This document shows positions 14,638-23,249 of a stretch of 31,316 bases of DNA, in pieces. Position 1 is the first letter of the stretch. Each line of letters opens with the position of its first letter. The DNA comes from Fodinibius sp050117475 (GTDB lineage: Bacteria; Bacteroidota; Rhodothermia; Balneolales; Balneolaceae). Location: NCBI GenBank assembly GCA_050117475.1, contig JASFMR010000039.1, forward strand, positions 1-31,316. The letters run 5' to 3'. Below the pieces are notes generated by a model. It ran no database searches. It was given only the letters and a program-made list of their open reading frames with translations, and was not told the DNA's origin. A program made the translations under genes and the position numbers.

Positions 14638-15450
14638 ATGTCTGATTATTCTACAGAACTTAGCATTGCCAGAAAAGCTGCCAATGCTGCTTCGGAGGTT
14701 ATCCAAAAATACCGGGCAAACAATAATTTTTCGGTTGATTTAAAAGGAAAGAATGACCTGGTGACAGAAGCGGATATCAAATCCGAACAAAAAATATTAT
14801 CTATCCTTCAAGATGCGTTTCCAGAGGATGATATTATGGCTGAAGAGACTGCTCAAAAAAACGTGATACCGAAGGGTAGGACCTGGTTCGTTGACCCTAT
14901 TGACGGGACTACTAATTTTGCCCACGGTTTTCCCATTTACTGCGTGTCAATAGGCTTATGGGAGAATGGAGAACCTAAAATGGGATTGGTACTTGAAGTT
15001 TCGAGAAAGGAGTATTTTACGGCAATTTCGGGTGAGGGTGCTTTTTTAAACGGCCAAAAGATCAAGGTTTCTTCTGTCGATAGTCTTGGGAAGGCGATGA
15101 TCGGGACCGGCTTCCCCTATAACGATATGAGCCTCGTGGATGATTATGTGAAATTCTTCCAATGGCTGTTGGAAAATTCACAAGGTGTCCGCCGGCCCGG
15201 TGCGGCTTCCTATGATCTCTGTTGTGTAGCTGCGGGACGATTTGATGGTTTTTACGAATATGCATTGAGTCCTTGGGACGTTGGTGCAGCGGCATTACTT
15301 GTAGAGGAAGCCGGGGGCAAGGTTACCGACTGGGAGGGGAATAACAACTGGTTGTTTGGGAGGCGGATAATTGCTGGTAATAAAACAGTGCACGAGCAAC
15401 TTTTGGAGGCAATTCGGGAGCATTTTCCGGCGAAAAGCCTTACCATTTAA
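14638..15450 (+). CDS. suhB: Inositol-1-monophosphatase family protein
   Basis: A 270-residue Mg-dependent phosphatase of the IMPase/SuhB family. The metal-site motif is DPIDGTTNFAHG with D86 and D89, preceded by E69/E70 in DIMAEET. The second motif, SPWDVGAAALLVEEAGG, places D214 at the third metal. These are all the residues needed for hydrolysis of myo-inositol-1-phosphate or a similar sugar phosphate. Length is normal. E. coli SuhB also acts in rRNA antitermination, but whether this one does is unknown. It stands 144 nt after dnaG and 61 nt before the peptidase start, on the same strand. No clear terminator separates the three, so read-through is possible. Related family members (CysQ, fructose-1,6-bisphosphatase-like) are less likely from the GTTNFAHG motif. 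Confidence 0.93.
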   Translation: MSDYSTELSIARKAANAASEVIQKYRANNNFSVDLKGKNDLVTEADIKSEQKILSILQDAFPEDDIMAEETAQKNVIPKGRTWFVDPIDGTTNFAHGFPIYCVSIGLWENGEPKMGLVLEVSRKEYFTAISGEGAFLNGQKIKVSSVDSLGKAMIGTGFPYNDMSLVDDYVKFFQWLLENSQGVRRPGAASYDLCCVAAGRFDGFYEYALSPWDVGAAALLVEEAGGKVTDWEGNNNWLFGRRIIAGNKTVHEQLLEAIREHFPAKSLTI

Positions 15451-15511
15451 TCAATAATTTAATACTCGGGTTTTTAAAATGAGCAACAAAAAAAATAATA
15501 GGGATTATTTT

Positions 15512-17536
15512 ATGAGAACATTTGTGAAATTAAAGCCATCAAAAATTTGGGTAGGGACCCTGTTTTTACTCTTATTTGCTAGTTTAGCCAATGCGCAAAA
15601 TGAAAGTCATAAGAGGTTATTGAAGGTTGATGATCTTTTTAGGATAAAAGGGGTTGCTACTCCTAAAATGAGTCCTGACGGCAAATGGATTGCGTATACT
15701 GTAACTGAGACAAGTTTAAAAGATGATAAATCAGAAACACGGATCTGGATGAAACCGGTGGACGGAGGAGAAGCAATACCGATGACTATGAAAGGCACCT
15801 CTTCCGATAATCCCCAGTGGAGCCCCGATGGCAAGTATTTATCTTTTTCGGCGGCAAGAAATGATGGAAAGAAACAGGTCTGGGTATTGAACCGAAATGG
15901 TGGCGAAGGGCAACAATTGACGCATGTGGCGCAAGGAATTGAGGATTATGCCTGGAGTCCTGACGGTCAAAGGCTGGCTTTGATTATTAAGGAAAAGGCG
16001 GCGGATGAAAAAGAGGATAGCACTGAAAAAGATAAAAAGAAACCTGTTGTTATCACCCGGTTGCAGTTTAAACGAGATTATATAGGTTACCTGGATACGC
16101 TCCATACTCATGTTTATGTGTATGATATTAACCAAGATTCCCTAAGGCAGGTTACATCGGGTGAATATGATGATTCGGACCCGGTTTGGAGTCCTGATGG
16201 AAATCGGATTGCTTTTGTAAGTAACCGTACTGAAATGCCGGATAGAAACAGCAACACTGACATCTGGGTAGTGGATGCCAGCAATACAAACAAGGGGGCT
16301 AATCCAACAAAAGTGACTACAAACCCAGGGCCTGACAATTCTCCTTCATGGTCACCTGACGGAAGTAAGTTGGCATATGTGACTTCTCGAGAGCCTGAAT
16401 TGCTCTGGTATGATGTAAGGGAGCTTGCCACTGTTTCAGCAGAAGGGGGACCGGCTACTATATTAACGGAACAGCTGGACCGCAATGTAAGCTCACCGCA
16501 TTTTTCCAAGGATGGTAACTCTATTTATTTTGGCCTTGAAGACAGCGGTGAACAACAGCTTGCGAGGATAGGGCTGAATGGCCGTAATTTGGAACGGGTA
16601 ATTTCAGGAGAACTGTCGCTGTGGTCATATGATTTGGGACCTGGGAATGCGATTGCAGCTCTTATAACTAAAACGCAGCTGCCTGAGGAAGTCTTTACCT
16701 ATCGAGATGGAAAATTGAATCAATTTACTTACACAAATCAGGCAATCATGGATTCGCTGAACCTGGCGGAAGTCAGAAATATTCATTTTGAAAGTAAAGA
16801 CGGTACTCCTATTGAAGGATTTATGACATTGCCGGTAGGGTATGAGCAGGGGAAAAAGTATCCGACACTGTTGCGTATTCACGGAGGCCCGGTAGCTCAA
16901 TTCAGTTATTATTTCAATTTTAACGCACAGCTGTTTGCAGCTAACGGGTATGTGGTTATCAATGTGAATCCGCGCGGATCGTCCGGGTACGGACAAGCGT
17001 TCTCTAAAGCTATCTGGGCCGATTGGGGAAACAAGGACTATGAAGATGTAATGGCGGGTGTTGATTATGCTATCAATCAGGGTATTGCCGATCCTGAGCA
17101 GCTTGGTGTGGGCGGCTGGTCTTATGGCGGTATCCTCACCGACCATGTAATTACCCGAACAAATCGGTTCAAAGCGGCAATCAGTGGGGCAAGCGAAGTG
17201 TTGTACACCTCCAATTATGGGCATGATCACTATCAGCTGCAGTGGGAAAAGGAACTGGGGTTACCTTGGAAACATCAAGCAAAGTGGGACCGAATTTCTC
17301 CTTTCTGGGATGTTGAAAAGATTGCGACGCCTACTCTCCTTATGGGTGGTTCAGAGGATTGGAATGTACCTCTGATAAACTCCGAACAACTTTACCAGGC
17401 ATTAAAGCGTATCGGGAAAGTGGATACTGAGTTGATCGTATACCCGGGGCAGCATCACGGCTTTACATTGCCTTCTTTCCGGAAAGACGTCTTGGAACGT
17501 TACCTGGATTGGTATGACAAGTATGTTAAGAAATAG
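15512..17536 (+). CDS. S9-family serine peptidase (prolyl oligopeptidase/acylaminoacyl-type), exported
   Basis: From the ATG at 15512 the product has 674 residues and opens with a signal peptide ending in SLANAQ. An AGGG precedes this ATG. An in-frame ATG at 15479 would add 11 polar residues and is the alternative. Residues about 30-400 form a beta-propeller with WD40-like TolB repeats (SPDGKWIAYT, WSPDGKYLSFS, WSPDGNRIAFVS, WSPDGSKLAYVT). The C-terminal alpha/beta-hydrolase domain has S537 in GGWSYGG, D616 in GGSEDWNVP and H649 in QHHGF, a complete catalytic triad. RIHGGPVAQFSYYFN is the usual oxyanion segment. Such enzymes cleave short peptides in the periplasm, often after Pro or Ala or from blocked N-termini. 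Specificity here is unknown. Confidence 0.92.
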   Translation: MRTFVKLKPSKIWVGTLFLLLFASLANAQNESHKRLLKVDDLFRIKGVATPKMSPDGKWIAYTVTETSLKDDKSETRIWMKPVDGGEAIPMTMKGTSSDNPQWSPDGKYLSFSAARNDGKKQVWVLNRNGGEGQQLTHVAQGIEDYAWSPDGQRLALIIKEKAADEKEDSTEKDKKKPVVITRLQFKRDYIGYLDTLHTHVYVYDINQDSLRQVTSGEYDDSDPVWSPDGNRIAFVSNRTEMPDRNSNTDIWVVDASNTNKGANPTKVTTNPGPDNSPSWSPDGSKLAYVTSREPELLWYDVRELATVSAEGGPATILTEQLDRNVSSPHFSKDGNSIYFGLEDSGEQQLARIGLNGRNLERVISGELSLWSYDLGPGNAIAALITKTQLPEEVFTYRDGKLNQFTYTNQAIMDSLNLAEVRNIHFESKDGTPIEGFMTLPVGYEQGKKYPTLLRIHGGPVAQFSYYFNFNAQLFAANGYVVINVNPRGSSGYGQAFSKAIWADWGNKDYEDVMAGVDYAINQGIADPEQLGVGGWSYGGILTDHVITRTNRFKAAISGASEVLYTSNYGHDHYQLQWEKELGLPWKHQAKWDRISPFWDVEKIATPTLLMGGSEDWNVPLINSEQLYQALKRIGKVDTELIVYPGQHHGFTLPSFRKDVLERYLDWYDKYVKK

Positions 17537-17590
17537 TCTCAATCCCGTTATCGGGATAAAATTGAAGGCTTAGGGGTTGGTGCAATAGGG

Positions 17591-18334
17591 CTACCGCATT
17601 GGATCTGTTTCAAAGAAGGAATCGAAAGATTTCATTGGCAGGGGACCATTATAATATTTGAAGGGTTCACCATAAGTAGCACCGATGAGATGACCATAGT
17701 GGCGAGCACGCGCTTCAATCCCTTTAAAAAATTTGGCCCCTGAGATATACGTTTCCGGCTCATCACCCGGCTCTTCGACATTAAATTGGGTTTCAAAGGC
17801 CAAGATAGCTTCTTTCTTGGTGTTGAAGGTCTCAGTGATGTTGAAAACGATATCCGGCTCAAAGGGACGATCCTGCATGAAGTGCAAAATATGCGATGGC
17901 CTCCATCGCTTTTGTGGGTTCCCTTCGGCATCGGTGGTTTCGAATTTTGTGAGCCCACTCAGGAAGATGGCATCAAGCGCCAGCCGAGTTGCATTGCCGT
18001 GATCCGGATGCCGATCCGAGGGGGCTCCTACCAGACAAATATGGGGTTGGTAGGTACGAATCTTCCGGACGATCTTTTCCTGGTATTCTCTTTTGTTAGC
18101 AATTTGAGTATCGGGGATACCGAGATTATCCCGAACGTCAAGACCAATAATTTCAGCGGCTTTTGCAGCTTCCTTCATCCGTTGCTCGGGGGTGCCGCGG
18201 CTCCCCATTTCTCCTTTCGTGAAATCAATGACTCCAACGCTTTTCCCTTGATTTATAAGTGTTGCAAGGGTACCGCCACAGCAAAGTTCAGTGTCATCAG
18301 GATGTGCTGCTAATGCCAAGACATCAAGTTGCAT
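17591..18334 (-). CDS. bshB1: Bacillithiol biosynthesis deacetylase BshB1
   Basis: A 247-residue Zn-dependent N-acetyl hydrolase of the LmbE/PIG-L family. It removes acetate from GlcNAc-malate to give GlcN-malate, the second step of bacillithiol synthesis. The metal motif is AAHPDDTE with H11 and D14. The third ligand is H112 in DRHPDHGNA. The phrases DFTKGEMGSRG and NLGIPDTQI, and the ending with GAxYGEPFKYYNGPL-type residues, mark the BshB1 branch. bshA and bshC are not in the window. It is convergent with the S9 peptidase; the 54-nt gap has a 6-bp ATCCCG/CGGGAT hairpin without a T-run. The low-molecular-weight thiol pathway is thus probably bacillithiol rather than glutathione. Confidence 0.93.
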   Translation of the reverse strand: MQLDVLALAAHPDDTELCCGGTLATLINQGKSVGVIDFTKGEMGSRGTPEQRMKEAAKAAEIIGLDVRDNLGIPDTQIANKREYQEKIVRKIRTYQPHICLVGAPSDRHPDHGNATRLALDAIFLSGLTKFETTDAEGNPQKRWRPSHILHFMQDRPFEPDIVFNITETFNTKKEAILAFETQFNVEEPGDEPETYISGAKFFKGIEARARHYGHLIGATYGEPFKYYNGPLPMKSFDSFFETDPMR

Positions 18335-18577
18335 AAAAATAGCCGAAGTTTGTTCAAATTTGATTGTGGATACGCCATCAACCGCCTTTATATTGAAGCC
18401 TTATAGTACTTTTATTTTTTAAAACATGAAACATGGGAGTGTTGCCGATCTACAAATTTGCTTTGGCATGAATTAGAAATAATTATGACACTCCGTCAGA
18501 AGGTATTGAAAGTTCACTACGGATTAATGCAAGTGAAGAAAGGGACAATCAGCAGATTTGTTTGTCGAACAAAAGAC

Positions 18578-19462
18578 TTACCCTGCAGGAACCTCTTGTT
18601 TTTGTTTCTTTTTCTTTTTCTTTACAACCTCTTTGGTGTCGAGTCGTTCGATACTTTCAGATATGAGGCGTTTATTGGGTATAATCAATTCCCCGGTTTC
18701 CGTCTTAATAATTGTTTGGATATTATCAATTTGCTGAATTATTCCCTCTACATTGTCAATCCTTATGGTTTGCCCTTCTTGGAAGGTATGTTTTGCATAA
18801 AATGAAGAGAGGGTATTTGTGAGTAGATCGCGGGAAGAAAAGCCGAATCCCAGGGCAAAGGCCAGCAGCACTCCACCAATAATAATGCTGATGTTTGAAG
18901 TGATGATGGTTGTTTCGATGCCTGCCTGCTCAAGAGCAGTTGTTGCAGCTAAAATCATGATGAAATAAAAAGTAGCCTCCCCCAATATTGTTCCGGCTGA
19001 AAGCCCCAGTGAGTCGGAAGTAGTGCGAACCAAGCCACGCAGGAATGATCCGATGTAAAGGCCGAGAGCAAAGATGAGTATAGCACCCAGTAAATGGGGC
19101 AGGTAATTTGCCAGATTTCGTATTGACTCAGAAACTCCTGCCCATCCCAGCGTATCTGAAGCAGAGATAAAGAATAGTAGCAGGATGAACCAGTAAACAA
19201 ATATGCTGATCCACCGACTGGGTTTGATTCGCTCTTCCTCAATTTTGATGGAAGTCCTGCTGAAAATTTTTTGTCCCAGAGAATCAACGTGAATCGATTG
19301 AAGTATTTTTCTTAAGGCTGTACTTATAATCTTAGCAATTCCCCAACCTACAATTATCAGCAATATTGCGCCCAGAATGCCGGGCAAAATATTCATAAGG
19401 TTATTCCAGAAAGAATTAAACATGTTCTCGATGAGGTTCGTCCCTTGGTCTAGAGGTTCCAT
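18578..19462 (-). CDS. Small-conductance mechanosensitive channel-like protein (MscS family)
   Basis: A 294-residue inner-membrane protein. The N-terminal helix (NILPGILGAILLIIVGWGIAKII) starts the 'conserved TM helix' repeat seen in this branch of the MscS family. More helices follow at about 66-85 and 95-115 (LANYLPHLLGAILIFALGLYIG), then at 150-170 and 180-205 (SIIIGGVLLAFALGFGFSSRDLL), which is the pore-lining helix with Gly/Ala packing. The beta domain then follows (FQEGQTIRIDNVEGIIQQID, IIPNKRLIS), and it ends in a Lys-rich tail (VVKKKKKKQKQ). It should relieve turgor on osmotic downshock or be a related non-classical channel. It is shorter than MscK-like proteins. Upstream is a 104-nt gap and then the end of the sigma-factor unit on the same strand. 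Confidence 0.88.
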   Translation of the reverse strand: MEPLDQGTNLIENMFNSFWNNLMNILPGILGAILLIIVGWGIAKIISTALRKILQSIHVDSLGQKIFSRTSIKIEEERIKPSRWISIFVYWFILLLFFISASDTLGWAGVSESIRNLANYLPHLLGAILIFALGLYIGSFLRGLVRTTSDSLGLSAGTILGEATFYFIMILAATTALEQAGIETTIITSNISIIIGGVLLAFALGFGFSSRDLLTNTLSSFYAKHTFQEGQTIRIDNVEGIIQQIDNIQTIIKTETGELIIPNKRLISESIERLDTKEVVKKKKKKQKQEVPAG

Positions 19463-19566
19463 GACAAAGTAATTTTTGTGAATGACTGAAACTGTATCAG
19501 AAAGTTAGTTCATCCTTCCTGTTTTAGAATCCAACCGGAGTTGGAGATTTCGTTTGGCTTGGCGAC

Positions 19567-19776
19567 TCATTTTTTACGGTTCATATTGCTATTTTTGTTT
19601 AATCGTAACATTGAAGCAAGTGAGGCTATGGTTTTGCCAATAAATAAGTCTAGTAGCTGAAATATTACGCTACCGATGGTTATGCTTGCCATAACTTTAT
19701 TTCTAACCCGGGGAGAAGGTACCTGGCTTTCTGCCAGCTGCTGAAACAAACTTTCTTGATTATTTTTCCGGTTCAT
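19567..19776 (-). CDS. Small protein downstream of an ECF sigma factor, possible partner
   Basis: A 69-residue protein that I do not recognise. It begins 6 nt after the sigma-factor stop, so it is surely co-transcribed. The N-terminal part, ESLFQQLAESQVPSPRVRNKVMASI, is amphipathic, with a PSPRVRNKV motif of the sort seen at the start of cytoplasmic anti-sigma domains. A hydrophobic stretch, about 32-58, could be one membrane helix. The tail is basic (RLNKNSNMNRKK). Position and layout would fit a mini anti-sigma or membrane tether, but it is much shorter than usual anti-sigma proteins (about 150-250 residues) and has no zinc motif. Anti-sigma activity is only an inference. Confidence 0.68.
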   Translation of the reverse strand: MNRKNNQESLFQQLAESQVPSPRVRNKVMASITIGSVIFQLLDLFIGKTIASLASMLRLNKNSNMNRKK

Positions 19777-19782
19777 AATTTT

Positions 19783-20352
19783 CTACATATAAAGTTTATC
19801 CTTGATAGTTATTATTCGCTCTCGTGCCTGTTGGAGCAGCATATTTACATCGTTTTCGCTGAGATCCAATTGTTGCCCGATTTCCCTCAAGCTCATATTG
19901 TCTTGGTATTTCATCAACAAGAGAGTGCGATCTTCGGGAGGGAGTTTTTTCAGAAGGTTCCTGAGTTCATCGAGTTCCATATTTAGTAGGCGTATTTCCG
20001 AATCATAATGAAAAATTTTGACCCGCATCTGGTCGATTTCATCAGTTTCAAAAAAATTGACCTTTCTCTTAAGGTATTGCCTTCTCGTATGATCAATACA
20101 TTTACCGTATGCCAGGGAATAGAACCAGGTTGAAAAATTAGAATTGTTATTATACTTCTTTAGCCTGGCAAAGGCTCCCACAAATATTTTGCGGGTTAAG
20201 TCCTCGGCGGTGTCGGGAGTATCTGCAAAGGAGAGGCACTTGTTATAAATATTTATATAATATCGGTCATAGAGGACTCCAAAAACTTCTGTTCGGCCTT
20301 CCTGAACAATTTTCTTTACTATAACTTCATCTGGTATCTTAGAATAGTTCAC
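19783..20352 (-). CDS. ECF (extracytoplasmic function) RNA polymerase sigma factor
   Basis: A 189-residue group-4 sigma factor. Region 2 (about 20-90) includes FGVLYDRYYINIYNKC and AEDLTRKIFVGAFARLKKY, with NFSTWFYSLAYGKCIDHTRRQ as the -10-binding part. Region 4 (about 135-185) has KLPPEDRTLLLMKYQDNMSLREIGQQLDLSENDVNMLLQQARERI, a normal helix-turn-helix for the -35 element. The start is a GTG at 20350-20352, after a GAGAG purine run. There is no SnoaL or other extra domain. The gene is divergent from the MacB-type permease pair, which is preceded by a textbook ECF promoter (20655-20680). I see no matching site in front of the sigma gene itself. A 69-residue gene follows at 6 nt. Confidence 0.93.
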   Translation of the reverse strand: MNYSKIPDEVIVKKIVQEGRTEVFGVLYDRYYINIYNKCLSFADTPDTAEDLTRKIFVGAFARLKKYNNNSNFSTWFYSLAYGKCIDHTRRQYLKRKVNFFETDEIDQMRVKIFHYDSEIRLLNMELDELRNLLKKLPPEDRTLLLMKYQDNMSLREIGQQLDLSENDVNMLLQQARERIITIKDKLYM

Positions 20353-20715
20353 AACTCTCTCACAATCTACTAACGGTTCATTAATTACAGGGGAAATGCT
20401 GTCGCCTCAAAATGAATCTTTTGGTTCTCTCTCAGTTTTTTTATTCGTTAAATAAAATAAAAACAAGTATTTAAATATAAATAATAGGATTTGTAAAAAA
20501 AAGCCCGCTTTTAAAGCTGTCACAACAAATTTATCTATGCTCCTTTTAGGTAGGTATTAGCGAAAAGGGATTTGTTATCTTTAAAGGACGGTATTACCTT
20601 TTATTGGTGATTAAAGAGTGCTGATCCCAAAATCTCATCAAGTTAAATTTAAATTGTAACGATTTAATATTTTTCTCGTAAGAGATTCATTATCAAAACA
20701 AAAGCCTAAGAGGGC
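20353..20715. other. Divergent 363-bp regulatory gap
   Basis: The gap lies between the sigma gene (minus) and the permease operon (plus) and has no ORF of note. It is AT-rich. A weak AAAAG/CTTTT hairpin followed by a T-run, reading on the minus strand near 20494-20512, could act as an attenuator or end of a leader in front of the sigma gene. The ECF-type promoter for the permeases is at 20655-20680. Confidence 0.5.
20655..20680 (+). promoter_or_regulatory. ECF-type promoter TGTAAC-N16-CGTA
   Basis: TGTAAC at 20655-20660, sixteen bases, and CGTA at 20677-20680 match the -35/-10 layout of many ECF sigma promoters (AAC core, 16-17 spacer, CGT). It ends 35 nt before the first permease start codon and is on the opposite strand to the adjacent ECF sigma gene. 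A related site precedes the tolC operon at 25863-25888. Confidence 0.6.
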
Positions 20716-21957
20716 ATGTCTAAATTCAGTCGATTTGTAAACAGTACATGGGAAGGATTTAAGATTTCCTTAAGTGCTTTGGGAATTAACAAAACCCGTT
20801 CTATTCTGACGACCCTTTGTATTATTATCGGTATAGTAATGGTCACACTTATGAATGCCGTAAGCAATGGCATGGATTCCGAGTTTGACAGAAGTATGGC
20901 AATGATCGGCCAAAATGTGATTTATGTTGAGAAACAGCCGTGGAATCGCGGGCCCAATTACAAATGGTGGGAATATCGAAGCCGGCGGGATATAAAATTG
21001 AGTTATGTAGATGATATCCGGGAATCCAGCCGGCTGGCATCGGCGGTATCTGCAGAAGCGGCCCGGGGCACTTCCATCCGTCACAAAGATATGAGCGTCG
21101 AAGGTGTTTATATGTCGGGGGTGACTGATCGTTATTTTGATACCCGCGGTCTGAACATAGCTAAGGGACGTGCTTTTACGGCAGAAGAAATTCGACGAGG
21201 GGCTAAAGTTGTCGTTTTGGGAGCAACACTGGCGGACAAACTCTTTGAAAATGAAGATCCCCTGGGTAAGGATATTAGGGTGGGAGGTCAAAAATTTCGG
21301 GTAATCGGTATCCTGGAAAAACAAGGCAAATTCTTGGGACTGGCTGATATGGACCGTAGGGCTATTTCGCCTATCACAGCTTACGGGCAAATTTTTGGAT
21401 TGCGAAATGATATTCAAATTGCAGTCAAGTTTCCTAGTGAAGCTGTAATGAAAGATGGGCAGTACGAAATTGAAGGGATTATGAGGCGTGTTCGTCAACT
21501 TGATGCAACGGAAAAAAATGATTTTGAAATAAATAAACCCGAAGCATTCAAAGCACAACTTGAATCGTTTAAGACCGGTCTCTATTTAGTGGGTGGAGCA
21601 TTGACAGCATTATCGTTGATTATAGGGGGGATTGGTGTAATGAATATCATGTTTGTTTCGGTAAGGGAGCGAACTAAAGAGATAGGAATTCGAAAAGCCG
21701 TGGGAGCCAAAGCATGGGAGATCATGTATCAGTTTTTGATCGAAGCTATTGCCATGTGTTTGATGGGCGGACTTGTTGGATTGGCCTTGGCTTATCCGCT
21801 TAGTTTGCTTATCAATCAAATTTTTATTGCTTCCATCGATCTCAGTGTTGTTGTTGCCGCTTTTGTGTTATGTTCGCTTGTTGGGGTCGTATTCGGATTT
21901 ATACCGGCTTATAAAGCCGCTAAATCAGATCCTATTGAATCACTCAGGTATGAATAA
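20716..21957 (+). CDS. MacB-type ABC transporter permease (FtsX/MacB fold), first of a pair
   Basis: A 413-residue permease without its own ATPase domain. The N-terminal helix is at about 22-45 (INKTRSILTTLCIIIGIVMVTLMNAV). The large MacB-type periplasmic core domain covers 46-285 (GQNVIYVEKQPW, LFENEDPLGKDIRVGG, FRVIGILEKQG). Three C-terminal helices follow. The cytoplasmic loop has RERTKEIGIRKAVGAK, the coupling helix that contacts the ATPase, and the end is SDPIESLRYE. It would pump substrates from the periplasm through TolC together with a MacA-like adaptor. The start has an AAGAGGG site. Three bases separate it from the second permease gene, which is a paralogue, so a heterodimer is likely. 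The ATPase partner is probably the gene at 28718. Confidence 0.9.
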   Translation: MSKFSRFVNSTWEGFKISLSALGINKTRSILTTLCIIIGIVMVTLMNAVSNGMDSEFDRSMAMIGQNVIYVEKQPWNRGPNYKWWEYRSRRDIKLSYVDDIRESSRLASAVSAEAARGTSIRHKDMSVEGVYMSGVTDRYFDTRGLNIAKGRAFTAEEIRRGAKVVVLGATLADKLFENEDPLGKDIRVGGQKFRVIGILEKQGKFLGLADMDRRAISPITAYGQIFGLRNDIQIAVKFPSEAVMKDGQYEIEGIMRRVRQLDATEKNDFEINKPEAFKAQLESFKTGLYLVGGALTALSLIIGGIGVMNIMFVSVRERTKEIGIRKAVGAKAWEIMYQFLIEAIAMCLMGGLVGLALAYPLSLLINQIFIASIDLSVVVAAFVLCSLVGVVFGFIPAYKAAKSDPIESLRYE

Positions 21958-21960
21958 ACG

Positions 21961-23184
21961 ATGAATATCAAAGAGGTTTTTAAACAGGCATTTGATTCCA
22001 TTTGGGCTAATAAGCTCCGATCTTTTCTTACGTTATTGGCGCTGATTGTCGGGGTATTTTCCGTCATTGTTTCGACTACGGCTGTAGCTGTACTGGACAA
22101 CTTCTTTCAAAATACGATGAGTATCATGGGAGGAGACGTCATTAATGTCTCCAAGACTCCGTCGGTACGCATTGGTAACGATCGCCGGAATTTGCGGAAT
22201 AGACAGGATATTACGTTCCAAACGGCCGAAAAACTGCAGGAACAATTGCGGCTGGCGAAAGATGTCAGTCCCGACGAAACCTTTGACTTGGCAAAGGTAA
22301 GTTTTAGCGATGAAGAGACGGATCCTACGGTAAGAATAGTGGGAAGTAACCAATATTACCTGGGAAACAATGCTTATGATATTGCTGACGGGCGTAATTT
22401 TTCTTCAGAAGATATTCAATACAGCCGTCCTTTTGCGATTATTGGAAATGATGTAAAGGAAGACCTTTTTCAAACAGAATATCCGCTTAATAAGACAATT
22501 AGAATTTCGGGCCGACAATACCAGGTAATCGGAGTGCTGGAAAAAAAAGGTAGTATCTTTGGTCAATCACTGGATAACTTCGTCCTTATCCCCTATACCA
22601 CTGCTATTGCTGTTTATGGAGGCGATAGAAATATCGATATCCAGGTAAAGGCCCCGGCCATGGATTTTATTGAGTCGGCAATCGATGAGATCACAGGCGT
22701 TATGCGGGTGATTCGAAAGGTTGCACCGGGATCGGAAAACGACTTTGAAATTGAAACCAACGATTCACTGGCCGGTACTTTCGACCAGTTTACCTTTATC
22801 CTTTATGCTGTTGGATTTATTATTGGGGGCATTACCCTCTTTGGGGCAGGTATTGGGGTGATGAATATCATGCTTGTATCAGTGACTGAGCGGACTCGTG
22901 AAATCGGGCTTCGTAAAGCCGTCGGGGCTACCAAGAAAGCGATTGTTTCCCAATTTCTGATGGAGGCCGTTTTCATATGCCAGCTCGGAGGTGTGATCGG
23001 GATGGCGCTGGGAATCATGGCTGGTAATGGAATGGCCATTTGGATTGAAACGGATCCTGTAATACCTATATGGGCGGTTACCATGGGTTTTTTCGGCATG
23101 TTTGTGATAGGCCTCGTCTTCGGTGTCTATCCCGCATACAAAGCCGCTCAGCTTGATCCCATCGAAAGCCTTCGTTATGAGTGA
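21961..23184 (+). CDS. MacB-type ABC transporter permease, second of a pair
   Basis: A 407-residue paralogue of the preceding permease. It has the same plan: a first helix at about 17-42 (NKLRSFLTTLLALIVG-like), the MacB periplasmic domain at about 43-275 (GGDVINVSKTPS, DLFQTEYPLNKTIRISG, YQVIGVLEKKG), three C-terminal helices, the loop TERTREIGLRKAVGATK, and the ending LDPIESLRYE. Three nucleotides after the first permease stop, it is translated from the same mRNA. A pair of distinct permeases with one shared ATPase is common in Bacteroidota-type genomes. Export cargo cannot be told: peptides, lipids, siderophores and antibiotics are all known for the family. Confidence 0.9.
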   Translation: MNIKEVFKQAFDSIWANKLRSFLTLLALIVGVFSVIVSTTAVAVLDNFFQNTMSIMGGDVINVSKTPSVRIGNDRRNLRNRQDITFQTAEKLQEQLRLAKDVSPDETFDLAKVSFSDEETDPTVRIVGSNQYYLGNNAYDIADGRNFSSEDIQYSRPFAIIGNDVKEDLFQTEYPLNKTIRISGRQYQVIGVLEKKGSIFGQSLDNFVLIPYTTAIAVYGGDRNIDIQVKAPAMDFIESAIDEITGVMRVIRKVAPGSENDFEIETNDSLAGTFDQFTFILYAVGFIIGGITLFGAGIGVMNIMLVSVTERTREIGLRKAVGATKKAIVSQFLMEAVFICQLGGVIGMALGIMAGNGMAIWIETDPVIPIWAVTMGFFGMFVIGLVFGVYPAYKAAQLDPIESLRYE

Positions 23185-23249
23185 TGAGTAAACGCAGGAC
23201 ATTTTGATGATGTACCCGAATAGTGGATGAAAATTAAGGTGTATATATA

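Noticed and set aside
17537..17590. Bidirectional terminator between the S9 peptidase and bshB1
   Set aside because: A 6-bp ATCCCG/CGGGAT hairpin exists, but no T-run follows on either strand, so it is too weak to call.
18458..18805. 115-residue plus-strand ORF with a Phe/Leu-rich stretch
   Set aside because: The LFLFLFLF stretch is the reverse of the Lys-rich tail of the MscS-like gene. There is no own start signal or conservation pattern.
20770..21558. 262-residue minus-strand ORF opposite the first permease
   Set aside because: It is antisense to a well-recognised MacB-type permease and shows no family features.
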